64,000 nt of DNA, from the NCBI GenBank assembly GCA_027484605.1, contig JAIXSR010000150.1:1-64000 (forward strand), written 5' to 3'. This document shows positions 11,637 through 20,797 of the stretch, piece after piece. The position numbers and the translations under genes are program-made. The notes beneath the pieces were generated by a model. It was given only the letters and a program-made list of their open reading frames with translations. It was not told where the DNA came from and did not search any database. Source of the stretch: Hyphomicrobiales bacterium (GTDB lineage Bacteria > Pseudomonadota > Alphaproteobacteria > Rhizobiales > Beijerinckiaceae). Each line of letters starts with the position of its first letter. Position 1 is the first letter of the stretch.

Positions 11637-11851
11637 GTCCGGCTCATTCCGCATTCCCGACCTCCCCGATCCTCCTGCTTTCTGCGCGGCGCCGTGATCC
11701 TTTCCGGCCTCGGAGCAATTCAACCCGGCCCCTTCAATCGTTGTTGACCCTGATCGCGGGAAATGCCGCGCTCGCCGGTCGAATATCTGCGCGTTAAGCG
11801 TGTATTCGCCGCTTCGCACCATGATCGAGGGAATCAGAACGAGTTCTTTCC

Positions 11852-14821
11852 ATGGATGCAGGTGCAAGACCCGGTCCCGGGTCCACGCGAAACAGCCCCG
11901 GGGCGGCGTTGCCGGCCCCCGGATTCTCGCGGGAGCCCGAGGAAACCTTCGATCGCCTCACGCGGCTGACAGCCGCGACCCTGAACGTGCCGGTCAGCCT
12001 GCTGACGCTGGTCGAGGAAACACGTTTAGTCTTCAAGAGCCAGCATGGCCTTCCCGAGCCCTGGGCCACGAGCCGGGAAATCCCGGTTTCGCATTCGCTG
12101 TGCCAGCTGGTCACGCAATCCGGGATGCCTCTCTGCATCCGGGACACCCGCATGGAGGACGCGACACGCGATCATCCCGCCATCGAGACGCCCGGTGTTG
12201 TTGCCTATCTCGGCGTGCCGCTCCGGCTGCCCGATGGCCGCATCGTCGGCGCATTCTGCGCGATCGACCATGCCCCGCGCGAATGGACCGACGAGCAGAA
12301 ACGCCATCTCGAGGATTTCGGGCGGATCGCCGCCGACGAGATCACCCTGCGCCTGCAGATCGACCAGCTCGAGGCCTTGCGCCGCGATCTCGACCTCAAC
12401 AACCAGCGCTTCGAGCATACGATCGCCAACATCGCCCATGGCCTGTGCCTCTTCGACCCCGAGGAGACGCTCACGGTGGCCAACCGCCAATATGCCGAGC
12501 TCTACGGCCTCGACCCGGCGGATATTGCGCCCGGCACGCCGCTGGCGACCGTCTTTGCCCGCCGCATCGAGCGTGGGACCGATCCGATGATGTCCGGCGA
12601 GGACTACCTTTCATGGCGCCGGGCCGCGATGAAGGCAGGCGATCGGGCTCATCTGATGCAGCTGCGCGACGGACGGACCATCCGCATCTTCATCAATCCG
12701 ACTCCGGATGGTGGATGGGTGGCCATCAACGAGGACATCACGCCGCAGCTCGAGATCGAAAGGCAGATCCGGGAGAAGGAATCGCAATACAAGCTGCTCG
12801 CCACCCATAGCGGGGATGTCATCATCCTGCGCGAGCGGGCCGGAAAGCGGCTCTATTGCTCGCCGGCCATCGAGACGCTGACGGGTTACAAGGTCGAGGA
12901 GGCCCTCACGACACCCATGCAGGACTGGATCCATCCAGACGATCTGGAGGCCGTGTCCAATGCCATGGCTGGCCTTTCCGCCGAAAGCCCGAAAGCCACC
13001 GTGGTGCATCGTCTCCGCCGGAAGAATGGCACCTGGCTCTGGGCCGAGGGGACGCTCGCCCTCGTCGATGAAGCCGGCGGCGAGCCGCGCATCGTCTGCA
13101 ACATCCGCGACGTGACGCGACGCAAACAGGCGGAAAGCGAATATCGCGATCTCTTCGAGCACAGCATCATCGGCATCTATCGCAAGGCGCTCGATCACAG
13201 CTTGATCCACGCGAACCCCGCTTTGGTGACCATGGCCGGATTCGAGACCGAGCGGGACCTGCTCGCTTCGGGCTTTTCAGGCTGGTACCGGGACCCCCGG
13301 CGGCTCGAGGACAAGCTCGCCTTGCTGCGCGACCATGGCCTCGTGCGGGATTTCCAGAGCGCGGTCGTCGCGCCGCAGGACGGGCGCCAGATGTGGATTT
13401 CCGAGACCGCCTGGCTCGTCACGGCCGAGGACGGGACACCGCTCTACATCGAGGGCATGGTCGCCGACATCACCGAAAGCGTCGCCTCGCAGGCGCGGCT
13501 GCGAGAGCTGGCGGAGATCGACCAGCTGACGGGCCTCGCGAACCGGGAAAACCTCCGGCACCATCTCGACCATGCGATGCGCGCGGCGGAATCGAGCGGC
13601 ATCTACCCGGTTCTCATCTACATCGATCTTGACCGGTTCAAGTCGGTCAATGACAGTTTCGGCCATGCCGCCGGCGACGAGCTGCTCGCCCAGGTTGGCC
13701 AGCGGATCCGGGCATCCACGGGCCGCCTGGGACTCGTCGCGCGGATGGGCGGTGACGAATTCGCCATCCTCTGCACCGAGCCCGAAGCCATTGCACAGCT
13801 GGACCAGCTCGCCATCCGGATCATCACGGCCATCAACCAGGTTGTGCATCTCTCGGGCGGACAGCGGGCGAGCGTGGGTGCCAGTATCGGGATTTCGGGC
13901 GGATTGCCGGAGGATATCGAGATCGACCAGGTCAAGCGCCGTGCGGATCTGGCCATGTACCAGGCGAAACGCGATGGCCGGAACGCATTCCGGCGCTACA
14001 CGCAGGCGCTGGAGGACCAGATCGAGGAACGCCAGCAGATCGATCTGGGCCTTCGTGAAGCGCTCGCGAACGATCAGTTCGAAGTGCATTTCCAGCCGAT
14101 TCTCGACCTCGCCCGGCAAAGCCTCAGCGGGTTCGAGGCCCTTGTCCGCTGGCGTCTTCCCGATGGAACGATCATCTGGCCGGCCAGCTTCATCCCGATC
14201 GCCGAGGAAAACGGCCTGATCGTGCCGATCGGCGAAATGGTGATGCGGACGGCGATGCAGGCCGCTGCCCGCTGGCCGGACCCGCTGCGGGTTGCCATCA
14301 ATGCATCCGTCATGCAGCTGCGCCATCCCGATTTCATGGGATCGCTGATGTCCGCCATGGCCCGCACGGGCCTCGCCCCGGAACGGGTCGAGATCGAGGT
14401 CACCGAATCCGCCCTGCTGGATGACAGTCCGACCACGCTCGCGGTTCTGCAGAAGCTCCAGATGCTCGGGATCCGTGTGGCGCTCGACGATTTCGGAACG
14501 GGCTGGTCCTCGCTGTCCTATCTGAACCGCCATCGTTTCGACCGCATCAAGATCGACCGTTCCTTCGTGAAGGGCATATCGGACCGCCGGAACGAGGCCA
14601 TCATCCGGGCCATCACCGATCTCGGCAACCGGATCGGAATCGAGATCACCGCCGAGGGCGTCGAGACGGCCGACCAGCTGGCGCTGCTCCGGCAGATGGG
14701 CTGCCACGAGGCACAGGGCTATCTCTATGGCAAGCCGTTGCCGGCCGAGCAGACCCTCGCCTTCGTGGAGACCCATTTGCCCAAGCAGCAGGATCAGCGC
14801 CATCGTCTCGGGCTGCGCTGA
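11852..14821 (+). CDS. GAF/PAS sensor with tandem GGDEF and EAL domains (cyclic-di-GMP turnover)
   Basis: The 989-residue protein has no membrane segment. An N-terminal GAF domain (about residues 30-175) is followed by about three PAS units (about 190-290, 305-430, 435-550; DVTRRK is a typical PAC end). The GGDEF domain has its motif intact at 633-637, and the EAL domain starts with FEALVRW (E762-A763-L764) and keeps DDFGTGWSSLSYL, KIDRSFV and EGVET. Both catalytic sites look competent, so it may make and hydrolyse cyclic-di-GMP. The product-inhibition RxxD before GGDEF is absent. Its input signal is unknown. A flagellar and cell-cycle region starts about 7 kb downstream. Confidence 0.93.
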   Translation: MDAGARPGPGSTRNSPGAALPAPGFSREPEETFDRLTRLTAATLNVPVSLLTLVEETRLVFKSQHGLPEPWATSREIPVSHSLCQLVTQSGMPLCIRDTRMEDATRDHPAIETPGVVAYLGVPLRLPDGRIVGAFCAIDHAPREWTDEQKRHLEDFGRIAADEITLRLQIDQLEALRRDLDLNNQRFEHTIANIAHGLCLFDPEETLTVANRQYAELYGLDPADIAPGTPLATVFARRIERGTDPMMSGEDYLSWRRAAMKAGDRAHLMQLRDGRTIRIFINPTPDGGWVAINEDITPQLEIERQIREKESQYKLLATHSGDVIILRERAGKRLYCSPAIETLTGYKVEEALTTPMQDWIHPDDLEAVSNAMAGLSAESPKATVVHRLRRKNGTWLWAEGTLALVDEAGGEPRIVCNIRDVTRRKQAESEYRDLFEHSIIGIYRKALDHSLIHANPALVTMAGFETERDLLASGFSGWYRDPRRLEDKLALLRDHGLVRDFQSAVVAPQDGRQMWISETAWLVTAEDGTPLYIEGMVADITESVASQARLRELAEIDQLTGLANRENLRHHLDHAMRAAESSGIYPVLIYIDLDRFKSVNDSFGHAAGDELLAQVGQRIRASTGRLGLVARMGGDEFAILCTEPEAIAQLDQLAIRIITAINQVVHLSGGQRASVGASIGISGGLPEDIEIDQVKRRADLAMYQAKRDGRNAFRRYTQALEDQIEERQQIDLGLREALANDQFEVHFQPILDLARQSLSGFEALVRWRLPDGTIIWPASFIPIAEENGLIVPIGEMVMRTAMQAAARWPDPLRVAINASVMQLRHPDFMGSLMSAMARTGLAPERVEIEVTESALLDDSPTTLAVLQKLQMLGIRVALDDFGTGWSSLSYLNRHRFDRIKIDRSFVKGISDRRNEAIIRAITDLGNRIGIEITAEGVETADQLALLRQMGCHEAQGYLYGKPLPAEQTLAFVETHLPKQQDQRHRLGLR

Positions 14822-14851
14822 GCGCCCCGCCACAACTCGCCCGGAGGACCG

Positions 14852-15286
14852 TCAGGATCGGCCGGGCAGCTTCCGGCCGTACAGTTCCAGACGATGCCGG
14901 ACAATCTCGTAGCCAAGCTCGCGCGCCAGTTCCGCCTGCAGCTTCTCGATCCGCTCGGAATGGAATTCGATCACCTGCCCGGTCTCGATATCGATCAGGT
15001 GGTCATGATGGGCGACATCGGCATTTTCGAACCGTGACCGGCCATCATCGAAGGCATGGCGCTGGATCGCGCCCCGCTCTTCCAGCAGACGCAGGGTCCG
15101 GTAGACGGTGGAAAGCGAGAGGGTCCGGTCATGCGCGAAGGCGCGACGGTGCACCTCGTTCGCATCCGGATGATCATCCGCCTCTGCAAGGACCTGCAGG
15201 ATGATGCGTCGCTGGTTGGTCATGCGGATGCCGGCCCGGCGCAAATCGGCCTGGTAGCGATCAAAGCGGATCTTCACATCATCCAT
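14852..15286 (-). CDS. fur: Fur family metal-responsive repressor (Fur/Mur type)
   Basis: The 144-residue protein starts [20 protein letters not shown]. The winged helix-turn-helix includes [15 protein letters not shown] and [19 protein letters not shown]. The metal-binding region reads [22 protein letters not shown], with the conserved HHDH and E-F-H. The structural CxxC cysteines of enterobacterial Fur are missing, as is usual in alphaproteobacteria, where the homologue is often the manganese-responsive Mur. I cannot tell iron from manganese specificity. A 15-base inverted repeat sits just upstream of the start. Confidence 0.88.
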   Translation of the reverse strand: MDDVKIRFDRYQADLRRAGIRMTNQRRIILQVLAEADDHPDANEVHRRAFAHDRTLSLSTVYRTLRLLEERGAIQRHAFDDGRSRFENADVAHHDHLIDIETGQVIEFHSERIEKLQAELARELGYEIVRHRLELYGRKLPGRS

Positions 15287-15298
15287 GTGCAAAAACTA

Positions 15299-15313
15299 GC
15301 CTTGTTGCAAGGC
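15299..15313. promoter_or_regulatory. Inverted repeat upstream of the fur-like gene
   Basis: The + strand reads GCCTTG-TTG-CAAGGC, a perfect six-base inverted repeat with a three-base centre. It lies 12 to 27 bases upstream of the fur start codon, so it covers the ribosome binding or early promoter zone. It could be an autoregulatory operator or an RNA hairpin over the leader. There is no T run, so it is not a normal terminator. Confidence 0.4.
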
Positions 15314-15465
15314 AAGAGCAAGAAGGCCATTCGGAAGGCATCGGTGCAGCGACCGGGCACCTGTCAGGATTCCGGCAGCAGCAAGCCGCAATTCACGGAA
15401 AATGGCTGGTTTTTCCTGTCGGGCGGTGTACCTATTCACCAATTCAACTTTCGACGGAGTCGGCA

Positions 15466-16620
15466 ATGCGCCGTGTTGTCAAACTGGGTCAGCAATCGGG
15501 TCTCGTTCTTGCCCTTGCCCTCGCCTCCACCGACCTCATGGCCCAGGGCGCACCGCCGGCACCGCCGGTCCAGGTTTCCGCTCCTCTCGCGAAAAAGATC
15601 ACGCTGTGGGACGAGTATACCGGCCGCTTCGAGGCGCGTGAGCAGGTCGAGGTGCGCGCCCGCGTATCCGGCTTCATCGAGAAGGTCCATTTCCGCGATG
15701 GCCAGGTGGTCAGCAAGGGCGATCTGCTCTTCTCGATCGACCAGCGACCCTTCCAGTTGAGCGTCGATGCGGCCCGTGCCGATGTCGAACGGGCCCGGGC
15801 GCAGGTCGCCCTGGCCGAGAACGAGGTCGAGCGCGCCGAAGGGCTGACGCGGAACCAGACGATCACCGCCCGCGATCTTGACCAGCGCAAGGCCAATCTG
15901 GCCGGCGCCCGGGCCTCGCAGCAGGCCGCCGAGGCCAACCTCAAGCAGGCCGAGCTCAATCTCGAATGGACCGAGGTGCGCGCCCCGATCAATGGCCGGA
16001 TCTCCGACCGTCGCGTCGATGCCGGCAACCTGATCACCGGCGCCCAGGGGAGCCCGACCCTGCTCACGAACATCATCAGCATCAATCCGATCAATTTCGT
16101 CTTCGAGGCCTCCGAAGCGGATTACCTGCGCTATTCGCGGCTCCTGCAGTCCGGGGACAGGCCCTCGGGCCGAGACAAGCCGCTGCCGGTCCGTGTCCGG
16201 CTGGCGGACGAGACGGAATGGAAGCGCGAAGGCCAGATGGAATTCGTCGACAACCAGCTCAATGCCCGTTCCGGCACGATCCGCGGCCGGGCCATCTTCG
16301 ACAACAAGGACCAGTTCCTCACGGCAGGCACCTTCGGTCGGCTGCAGCTCTACAGCGGGGAACTCGATGCCCTGCTCATCCCGGATGCCTCGATCGTCTC
16401 TGACCAGACGAGCAAGCTCGTCTTCGTGATCGGGCCCGAGAACAAGGTCGTGCCGAAGCCGGTTGTCCCCGGTCCGCTTGTCGAAGGGCTCCGCGTGATC
16501 CGCAGCGGCCTCGCGGCCAGTGACCGGGTGATCATCAACGGCCTGGCCAATCCGATGGTCCGTCCCGGCGTCGCGGTGACACCGCAGCCGGGCGAGATCA
16601 AGGCGCCGTCACGCCCCTGA
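15466..16620 (+). CDS. RND efflux periplasmic adaptor (membrane fusion protein)
   Basis: The 384-residue protein has a Sec signal peptide ending near MAQGAPP and no lipobox. The core is that of AcrA/MexE-type adaptors. The lipoyl halves flank an alpha-hairpin (about residues 95-165, rich in A, E, R, Q heptads), and the second lipoyl half includes NLEWTEVRAPINGRISDRRV. GGAG precedes the ATG by seven bases. It links the inner-membrane pump encoded 62 bases downstream to an outer-membrane channel. No outer-membrane factor or dedicated regulator is beside it. Confidence 0.93.
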   Translation: MRRVVKLGQQSGLVLALALASTDLMAQGAPPAPPVQVSAPLAKKITLWDEYTGRFEAREQVEVRARVSGFIEKVHFRDGQVVSKGDLLFSIDQRPFQLSVDAARADVERARAQVALAENEVERAEGLTRNQTITARDLDQRKANLAGARASQQAAEANLKQAELNLEWTEVRAPINGRISDRRVDAGNLITGAQGSPTLLTNIISINPINFVFEASEADYLRYSRLLQSGDRPSGRDKPLPVRVRLADETEWKREGQMEFVDNQLNARSGTIRGRAIFDNKDQFLTAGTFGRLQLYSGELDALLIPDASIVSDQTSKLVFVIGPENKVVPKPVVPGPLVEGLRVIRSGLAASDRVIINGLANPMVRPGVAVTPQPGEIKAPSRP

Positions 16621-16682
16621 ATTCCGTGCGCGCGGTGCCGAGCCGCGCGGTCTGTCCCTGATTCCCGCCCCGAGGCGACGCC

Positions 16683-19600
16683 ATGTTCCGGTTCTCGCAT
16701 TTCTTTATCGACCGCCCGATCTTCGCGAGCGTCCTGTCGATCCTGGTCACGATTGCAGGCCTGATCACGCAGCGGGCCCTCCCGATCTCCGAATATCCGG
16801 AAATCGCACCGCCGACGGTCAATATCACCGCTGCCTATCCCGGCGCCTCGGCCGAGATCATCGCCTCCACCGTCGCCGCTCCGATCGAGCAGGAGGTGAA
16901 TGGCGTCGACAACATGCTCTACATCTCCTCGCAATCGACGGGGGATGGCCGCGTCTCGATCAATGTGGTGTTCAAGCCCGGCACCAACATCGACCAGGCC
17001 CAGGTGCTGGTGCAGAATCGCGTTTCCGGCGCGGAGGCGCGCCTGCCGGATGAAGTTCGCCGTCAGGGTGTCCAGGTTCGGAAATCCTCGCCGGACATGA
17101 TGATGGTCATCCACATGACCTCGCCGGATGGCTCGCGAGACCAGCAATACATCTCGAATTATACCACGCTCTATGTGAAGGACGTGCTGGGCCGCGTCGA
17201 TGGCGTAGGCAGCATCAGCGTCTTCGGCGCGCGTGACTATTCGATGCGCGTCTGGCTTGATCCGGCCCGGGTTGCGGCCCGGAACCTGACGGCCAGCGAG
17301 GTTGTGGCGGCCCTGCGCGCCGCCAACCTCCAGGTCGCTGCCGGCTCGATCAACCAGCCGCCAGCCAGTTCCGACGGCGCCTTCCAGCTCTCCGTCCAGA
17401 CCCTGGGCCGCCTCACGGATGTCGAGGAATTCGCCAACATCATCATCCGCTCGGACAGCAACGGCGTGGTGCGCGTGCGCGATGTCGCCCGGACCGAACT
17501 CGGCAGTCAGGATTACTCGATCAACGCCTATCTGAACAACAAGAACGCGGTCGCGATCGGCGTCTTCCAGCGCCCGGGATCGAACGCCCTGACGACTTCC
17601 GAGGCGCTCAGTCGCGAAATGAACCGGATGGCGGAGAATTTCCCGACGGGGTTGAGCTATTCCGTTGTCTACAACCCGACGGAATTTATCCAGGAATCGG
17701 TCAACGAGGTCATCAAGACGCTGATCGAGGCCACCCTTCTCGTCATCGTTGTCGTGGTGCTGTTCCTGCAATCCTGGCGGGCGGCCATCATTCCGATCCT
17801 CGCCATCCCCGTCTCGCTGGTCGGCACCTTCCTGATCATGGCCATGGCCGGCATCTCGTTCAACACGCTGTCGCTGTTCGGGCTTGTCCTGGCGATCGGC
17901 ATCGTGGTCGACGATGCCATCGTCGTGGTCGAGAATGTCGAGCGCTACCTGCGCGAGGGACATTCGCCCAGCGAAGCTGCACACAAGACCATGGACGAGG
18001 TCGGCGGCGCGCTGATCGCCATCTCGCTCGTGCTCTGCGCAGTCTTCATTCCCACGGCCTTCATCGAAGGGCTGCAGGGCTCGTTCTACCGGCAATTCGC
18101 TATCACGATCGCGGCCTCGACCGCCATTTCCGCTTTCGTCTCGCTCACGCTCTCGCCGGCCCTCGCGGCAGTGCTGCTGAAGCCGCATGATCCGCATCAC
18201 AAAGCCGGCGGGCGGCTCGGCGCGCCGATCCGGGCCTTCTTCGGTGCCTTCAACCGCGGCTTCGACTGGCTCTCGAACCGCTACGGCATGCTGACCTCGC
18301 GGATGATCCGGCTCTCGATGATGGTCCTTGTCGTCTATGGCGGCCTGATCGGCCTGACGGCTCACCAGATCAGCGTCGTTCCGACCGGGCTCATCCCGCA
18401 GCTCGATCGCGGCTACCTGATCGTCGCCTTCCAGCTGCCGCCGGGCTCGACGCTCGAACGCAGCGATGCCGTGATCCGGCGCGCTTCCGACATCCTGCTT
18501 TCACGCCCCGGCGTGAAGAACGCCGTGGCCTTTGTCGGACTGGATGGCGCCACCTTCACCAACGCGCCGAATGGCGGCGTGGTCTTCGTGACGCTGTCCG
18601 ACTTCAAGGATCGCGAGGCGCTGAAACTCACCGGCAAGGACATCCTGAACGATCTTCGCCGACAGATGTTCACCATCCCGGAGGCGTTCCCGCTTGTGAT
18701 CGAGCCGCCCGCCGTGCCCGGCATCGGCACCGGCGGCGGTCTGAAAGGCTATGTGCAGGATCGCGGCGGCCGCGGACTGCGTGCGCTCGAGGGCTCGGCC
18801 TGGATCATCGCCGGCTCGGCCTCGCAGACCCCGGGCCTCACCCAGGCCTATACCCTGTTCTCTACCCGCACGCCGCAGATCTATGCCGATATCGACCGGA
18901 CCAAGTCCGAAATGCTCGGCGTGCCGATCGGCCGGGTCTTCGATACCCTGTCCATTTATATGGGCTCCGCCTTCGTGAACGATTTCAACGTTCTCGGCCG
19001 CACCTACCGGGTCACGGCCCAGGCCGACAATCCCTACAGGCTCGACCTGAGGGACGTGGCCAATCTCAAGACACGCAACGTCGATGGCGAGATGGTGCCG
19101 ATCGGCTCCGTCGCCACCTTCTCCAATATCACCGGTGCCTATCGGGTGCCGCGCTACAACCTCTATCCCGCCGCGGAGGTTCAGGTCTCGCTTGCACCGG
19201 GTTACTCCTCCGGGCAGGGCATCGCAGCCATCGAGAAGATCGCCCGCGAGCGCCTGCCCTCGGGCTTCGGCTTCGAATGGACGGAAATCGCGCTGCAGGA
19301 AAAGCTCGCCGGCAACACGACGATCATCGCCTTCGGCCTGGCCGTGATCTTCGTCTACCTGCTGCTGGCGGCCCTCTATGAAAGCTGGCTGCTGCCACTG
19401 GCCGTGCTCCTCATCGTGCCGATGTGCATCCTCGCCGCAATGATCGGCGTGCGCATCGCCGGGCTGGACCGCAACATCCTCGTCGATATCGGGCTGGTTG
19501 TGCTTGTGGGGCTCGCGGCGAAAAACGCGATCCTGATCGTCGAATTCGCCAAACAGGCGGAAGACGAGGGCCGGTCGCGGATCGAAGGCGCCATCGAGGC

Positions 19601-19853
19601 CGCCCGGACCCGCCTCCGCCCGATCCTCATGACCTCGCTCGCCTTTATCCTCGGCGTGCTGCCGCTCGTGATCGCGCAGGGCGCGGGTGCGGAAATGCGC
19701 CAGTCCCTCGGGATTGCCGTCTTCTCCGGCATGATCGGGGTAACCTTCTTCGGCCTGATCTTCACGCCGGTCTTTTATGTCGTCTGCAGCTGGCTGATGT
19801 CCTTCTCGAAGAAGAAGCCCGCAGCCAGCCCCGCACCGGCCGAAGCGGCATGA
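16683..19853 (+). CDS. RND multidrug efflux permease, HAE-1 family
   Basis: The 1056-residue protein has the full two-fold repeat of RND pumps, with 12 transmembrane helices and two large periplasmic loops. It starts MFRFSHFFIDRPIFASVLSI, diagnostic for HAE-1. The proton-relay aspartate pair is in GIVVDDAIVVVENVER of TM4, and the TM10 lysine segment is GLAAKNAILIVEFAKQ. It exports hydrophobic or amphiphilic compounds using the proton gradient together with the upstream adaptor. The substrate range cannot be read from the sequence. A GC-rich hairpin follows the stop. Confidence 0.95.
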   Translation: MFRFSHFFIDRPIFASVLSILVTIAGLITQRALPISEYPEIAPPTVNITAAYPGASAEIIASTVAAPIEQEVNGVDNMLYISSQSTGDGRVSINVVFKPGTNIDQAQVLVQNRVSGAEARLPDEVRRQGVQVRKSSPDMMMVIHMTSPDGSRDQQYISNYTTLYVKDVLGRVDGVGSISVFGARDYSMRVWLDPARVAARNLTASEVVAALRAANLQVAAGSINQPPASSDGAFQLSVQTLGRLTDVEEFANIIIRSDSNGVVRVRDVARTELGSQDYSINAYLNNKNAVAIGVFQRPGSNALTTSEALSREMNRMAENFPTGLSYSVVYNPTEFIQESVNEVIKTLIEATLLVIVVVVLFLQSWRAAIIPILAIPVSLVGTFLIMAMAGISFNTLSLFGLVLAIGIVVDDAIVVVENVERYLREGHSPSEAAHKTMDEVGGALIAISLVLCAVFIPTAFIEGLQGSFYRQFAITIAASTAISAFVSLTLSPALAAVLLKPHDPHHKAGGRLGAPIRAFFGAFNRGFDWLSNRYGMLTSRMIRLSMMVLVVYGGLIGLTAHQISVVPTGLIPQLDRGYLIVAFQLPPGSTLERSDAVIRRASDILLSRPGVKNAVAFVGLDGATFTNAPNGGVVFVTLSDFKDREALKLTGKDILNDLRRQMFTIPEAFPLVIEPPAVPGIGTGGGLKGYVQDRGGRGLRALEGSAWIIAGSASQTPGLTQAYTLFSTRTPQIYADIDRTKSEMLGVPIGRVFDTLSIYMGSAFVNDFNVLGRTYRVTAQADNPYRLDLRDVANLKTRNVDGEMVPIGSVATFSNITGAYRVPRYNLYPAAEVQVSLAPGYSSGQGIAAIEKIARERLPSGFGFEWTEIALQEKLAGNTTIIAFGLAVIFVYLLLAALYESWLLPLAVLLIVPMCILAAMIGVRIAGLDRNILVDIGLVVLVGLAAKNAILIVEFAKQAEDEGRSRIEGAIEAARTRLRPILMTSLAFILGVLPLVIAQGAGAEMRQSLGIAVFSGMIGVTFFGLIFTPVFYVVCSWLMSFSKKKPAASPAPAEAA

Positions 19854-19859
19854 CGGGCA

Positions 19860-19879
19860 GCCGCCCCCTTCGGGGCGGC
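19860..19879 (+). terminator. GC-rich hairpin after the RND efflux genes
   Basis: An eight-base perfect stem GCCGCCCC/GGGGCGGC closes a four-base CTTC loop, starting seven bases past the permease stop codon. There is no T run, so it may act as a weak or Rho-assisted terminator or only as a 3' end stabiliser. Confidence 0.5.
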
Positions 19880-19947
19880 AAGCCTGATCACCGCAGCGGG
19901 AAGCCGCCCGGAGGCCAGGAAACGGTCATGAAGGGGGAAAAGCAGGA

Positions 19948-20024
19948 TGGTAGCAGTGAGTGGGCTCGAACCACCGACCTTGGCATTATGAGTGCCACGC
20001 TCTAACCAGCTGAGCTACACTGCC
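19948..20024 (-). tRNA. tRNA-Met (anticodon CAT, elongator type)
   Basis: The 77-base gene includes an encoded CCA. The acceptor GGCAGTG pairs with CACTGCT, so position 1 is paired, which excludes an initiator tRNA. The anticodon stem TGGCA/TGCCA encloses the loop CTCATAA with anticodon CAT. The ACTCATAAT sequence resembles elongator methionine tRNAs rather than tRNA-Ile2, but a lysidine-modified Ile tRNA cannot be fully excluded by eye. Confidence 0.93.
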
Positions 20025-20102
20025 ATCCCTGTCGACACGGGGTGCCGCGCGAGAGCCATCCGCATAAGGGCCCGCGCCGCGCCGGTCAAGGGGCTATTGC
20101 AA

Positions 20103-20762
20103 TCAGGCCGCCTCGGCCTTGGCCATCCGGGTATCCCGCAACCGGACCACCGTGAAGAAGCCGGCAAATCCGACCCGCTTCGCCGAGGCTACCGAGAACC
20201 CGGCCTGCTGCGCCCAGTTGCGGATCCGCTGCAGCTGGAACTCGGAACGCCAGCCGACGCGTTTGACCACCGGCGCAGCAGCCTTTTCGATCTGGGCGAC
20301 CAGGCCCTTCTCGGCGCCGATATGATTGACGAGGATGATCTCTCCCCCGGGCTTGACCACCCGGGCGAATTCATCGAGCGCCATCTCCGCATCCGGCACG
20401 AGTGTGATCATGTACTGGCCGACCACGGCATCGAAGGCCCCGTCACGGAAGCCGAGCCGGCAGGCATCCATCACGGCGAGCCCCGTCACCGCATGGCCCG
20501 GCAGGCCGGCGAGCTTCTCGGCGGCCTTGTCGAGCATCGGCTTCGACAGGTCGATCCCGGTCACGCGGTAGCCCGACGGGTAGTCGCCCAGCGAGAGCCC
20601 GGTGCCGACACCGACTTCGAGGATCTCCTTGCCGCAGGCCAGGGCTGCCTTGACCGCCTCGTTCCGGCCCGGCCGCAGGATGCGCGAATAGATCATGTCA
20701 TAGACAGGGGCCCATTTGGCATAGGCCTTGGTGATGGTCGACAGGTCGATATCCTTGGCCAT
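20103..20762 (-). CDS. Class I SAM-dependent methyltransferase, phosphatidylethanolamine N-methyltransferase-like
   Basis: The 219-residue protein has a Rossmann SAM-binding fold with motif I EILEVGVGTGLSLGDYP, motif II VTGIDLSKPMLDKA and the later VVKPGGEIILVNH. The opening ITKAYAKWAPVYDMIY and overall length match the PmtA type of alphaproteobacteria, which methylates phosphatidylethanolamine towards phosphatidylcholine at the membrane. That substrate is inferred from resemblance. The start has GGGGAG seven bases upstream. An ATG at 20801 overlapping the mnmA stop (ATGA) would add 13 residues and is the alternative. Confidence 0.82.
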   Translation of the reverse strand: MAKDIDLSTITKAYAKWAPVYDMIYSRILRPGRNEAVKAALACGKEILEVGVGTGLSLGDYPSGYRVTGIDLSKPMLDKAAEKLAGLPGHAVTGLAVMDACRLGFRDGAFDAVVGQYMITLVPDAEMALDEFARVVKPGGEIILVNHIGAEKGLVAQIEKAAAPVVKRVGWRSEFQLQRIRNWAQQAGFSVASAKRVGFAGFFTVVRLRDTRMAKAEAA

Positions 20763-20797
20763 GCCCGCTCCCCTGCGATCTGGCTTGTTCATGACGG

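Noticed and set aside
11794-11808. TTAA-N7-TTCG before the GGDEF/EAL gene as a CtrA box
   Set aside because: Two mismatches to the full site. The same half-match occurs before fliK, but this is too weak to call without a genome scan.
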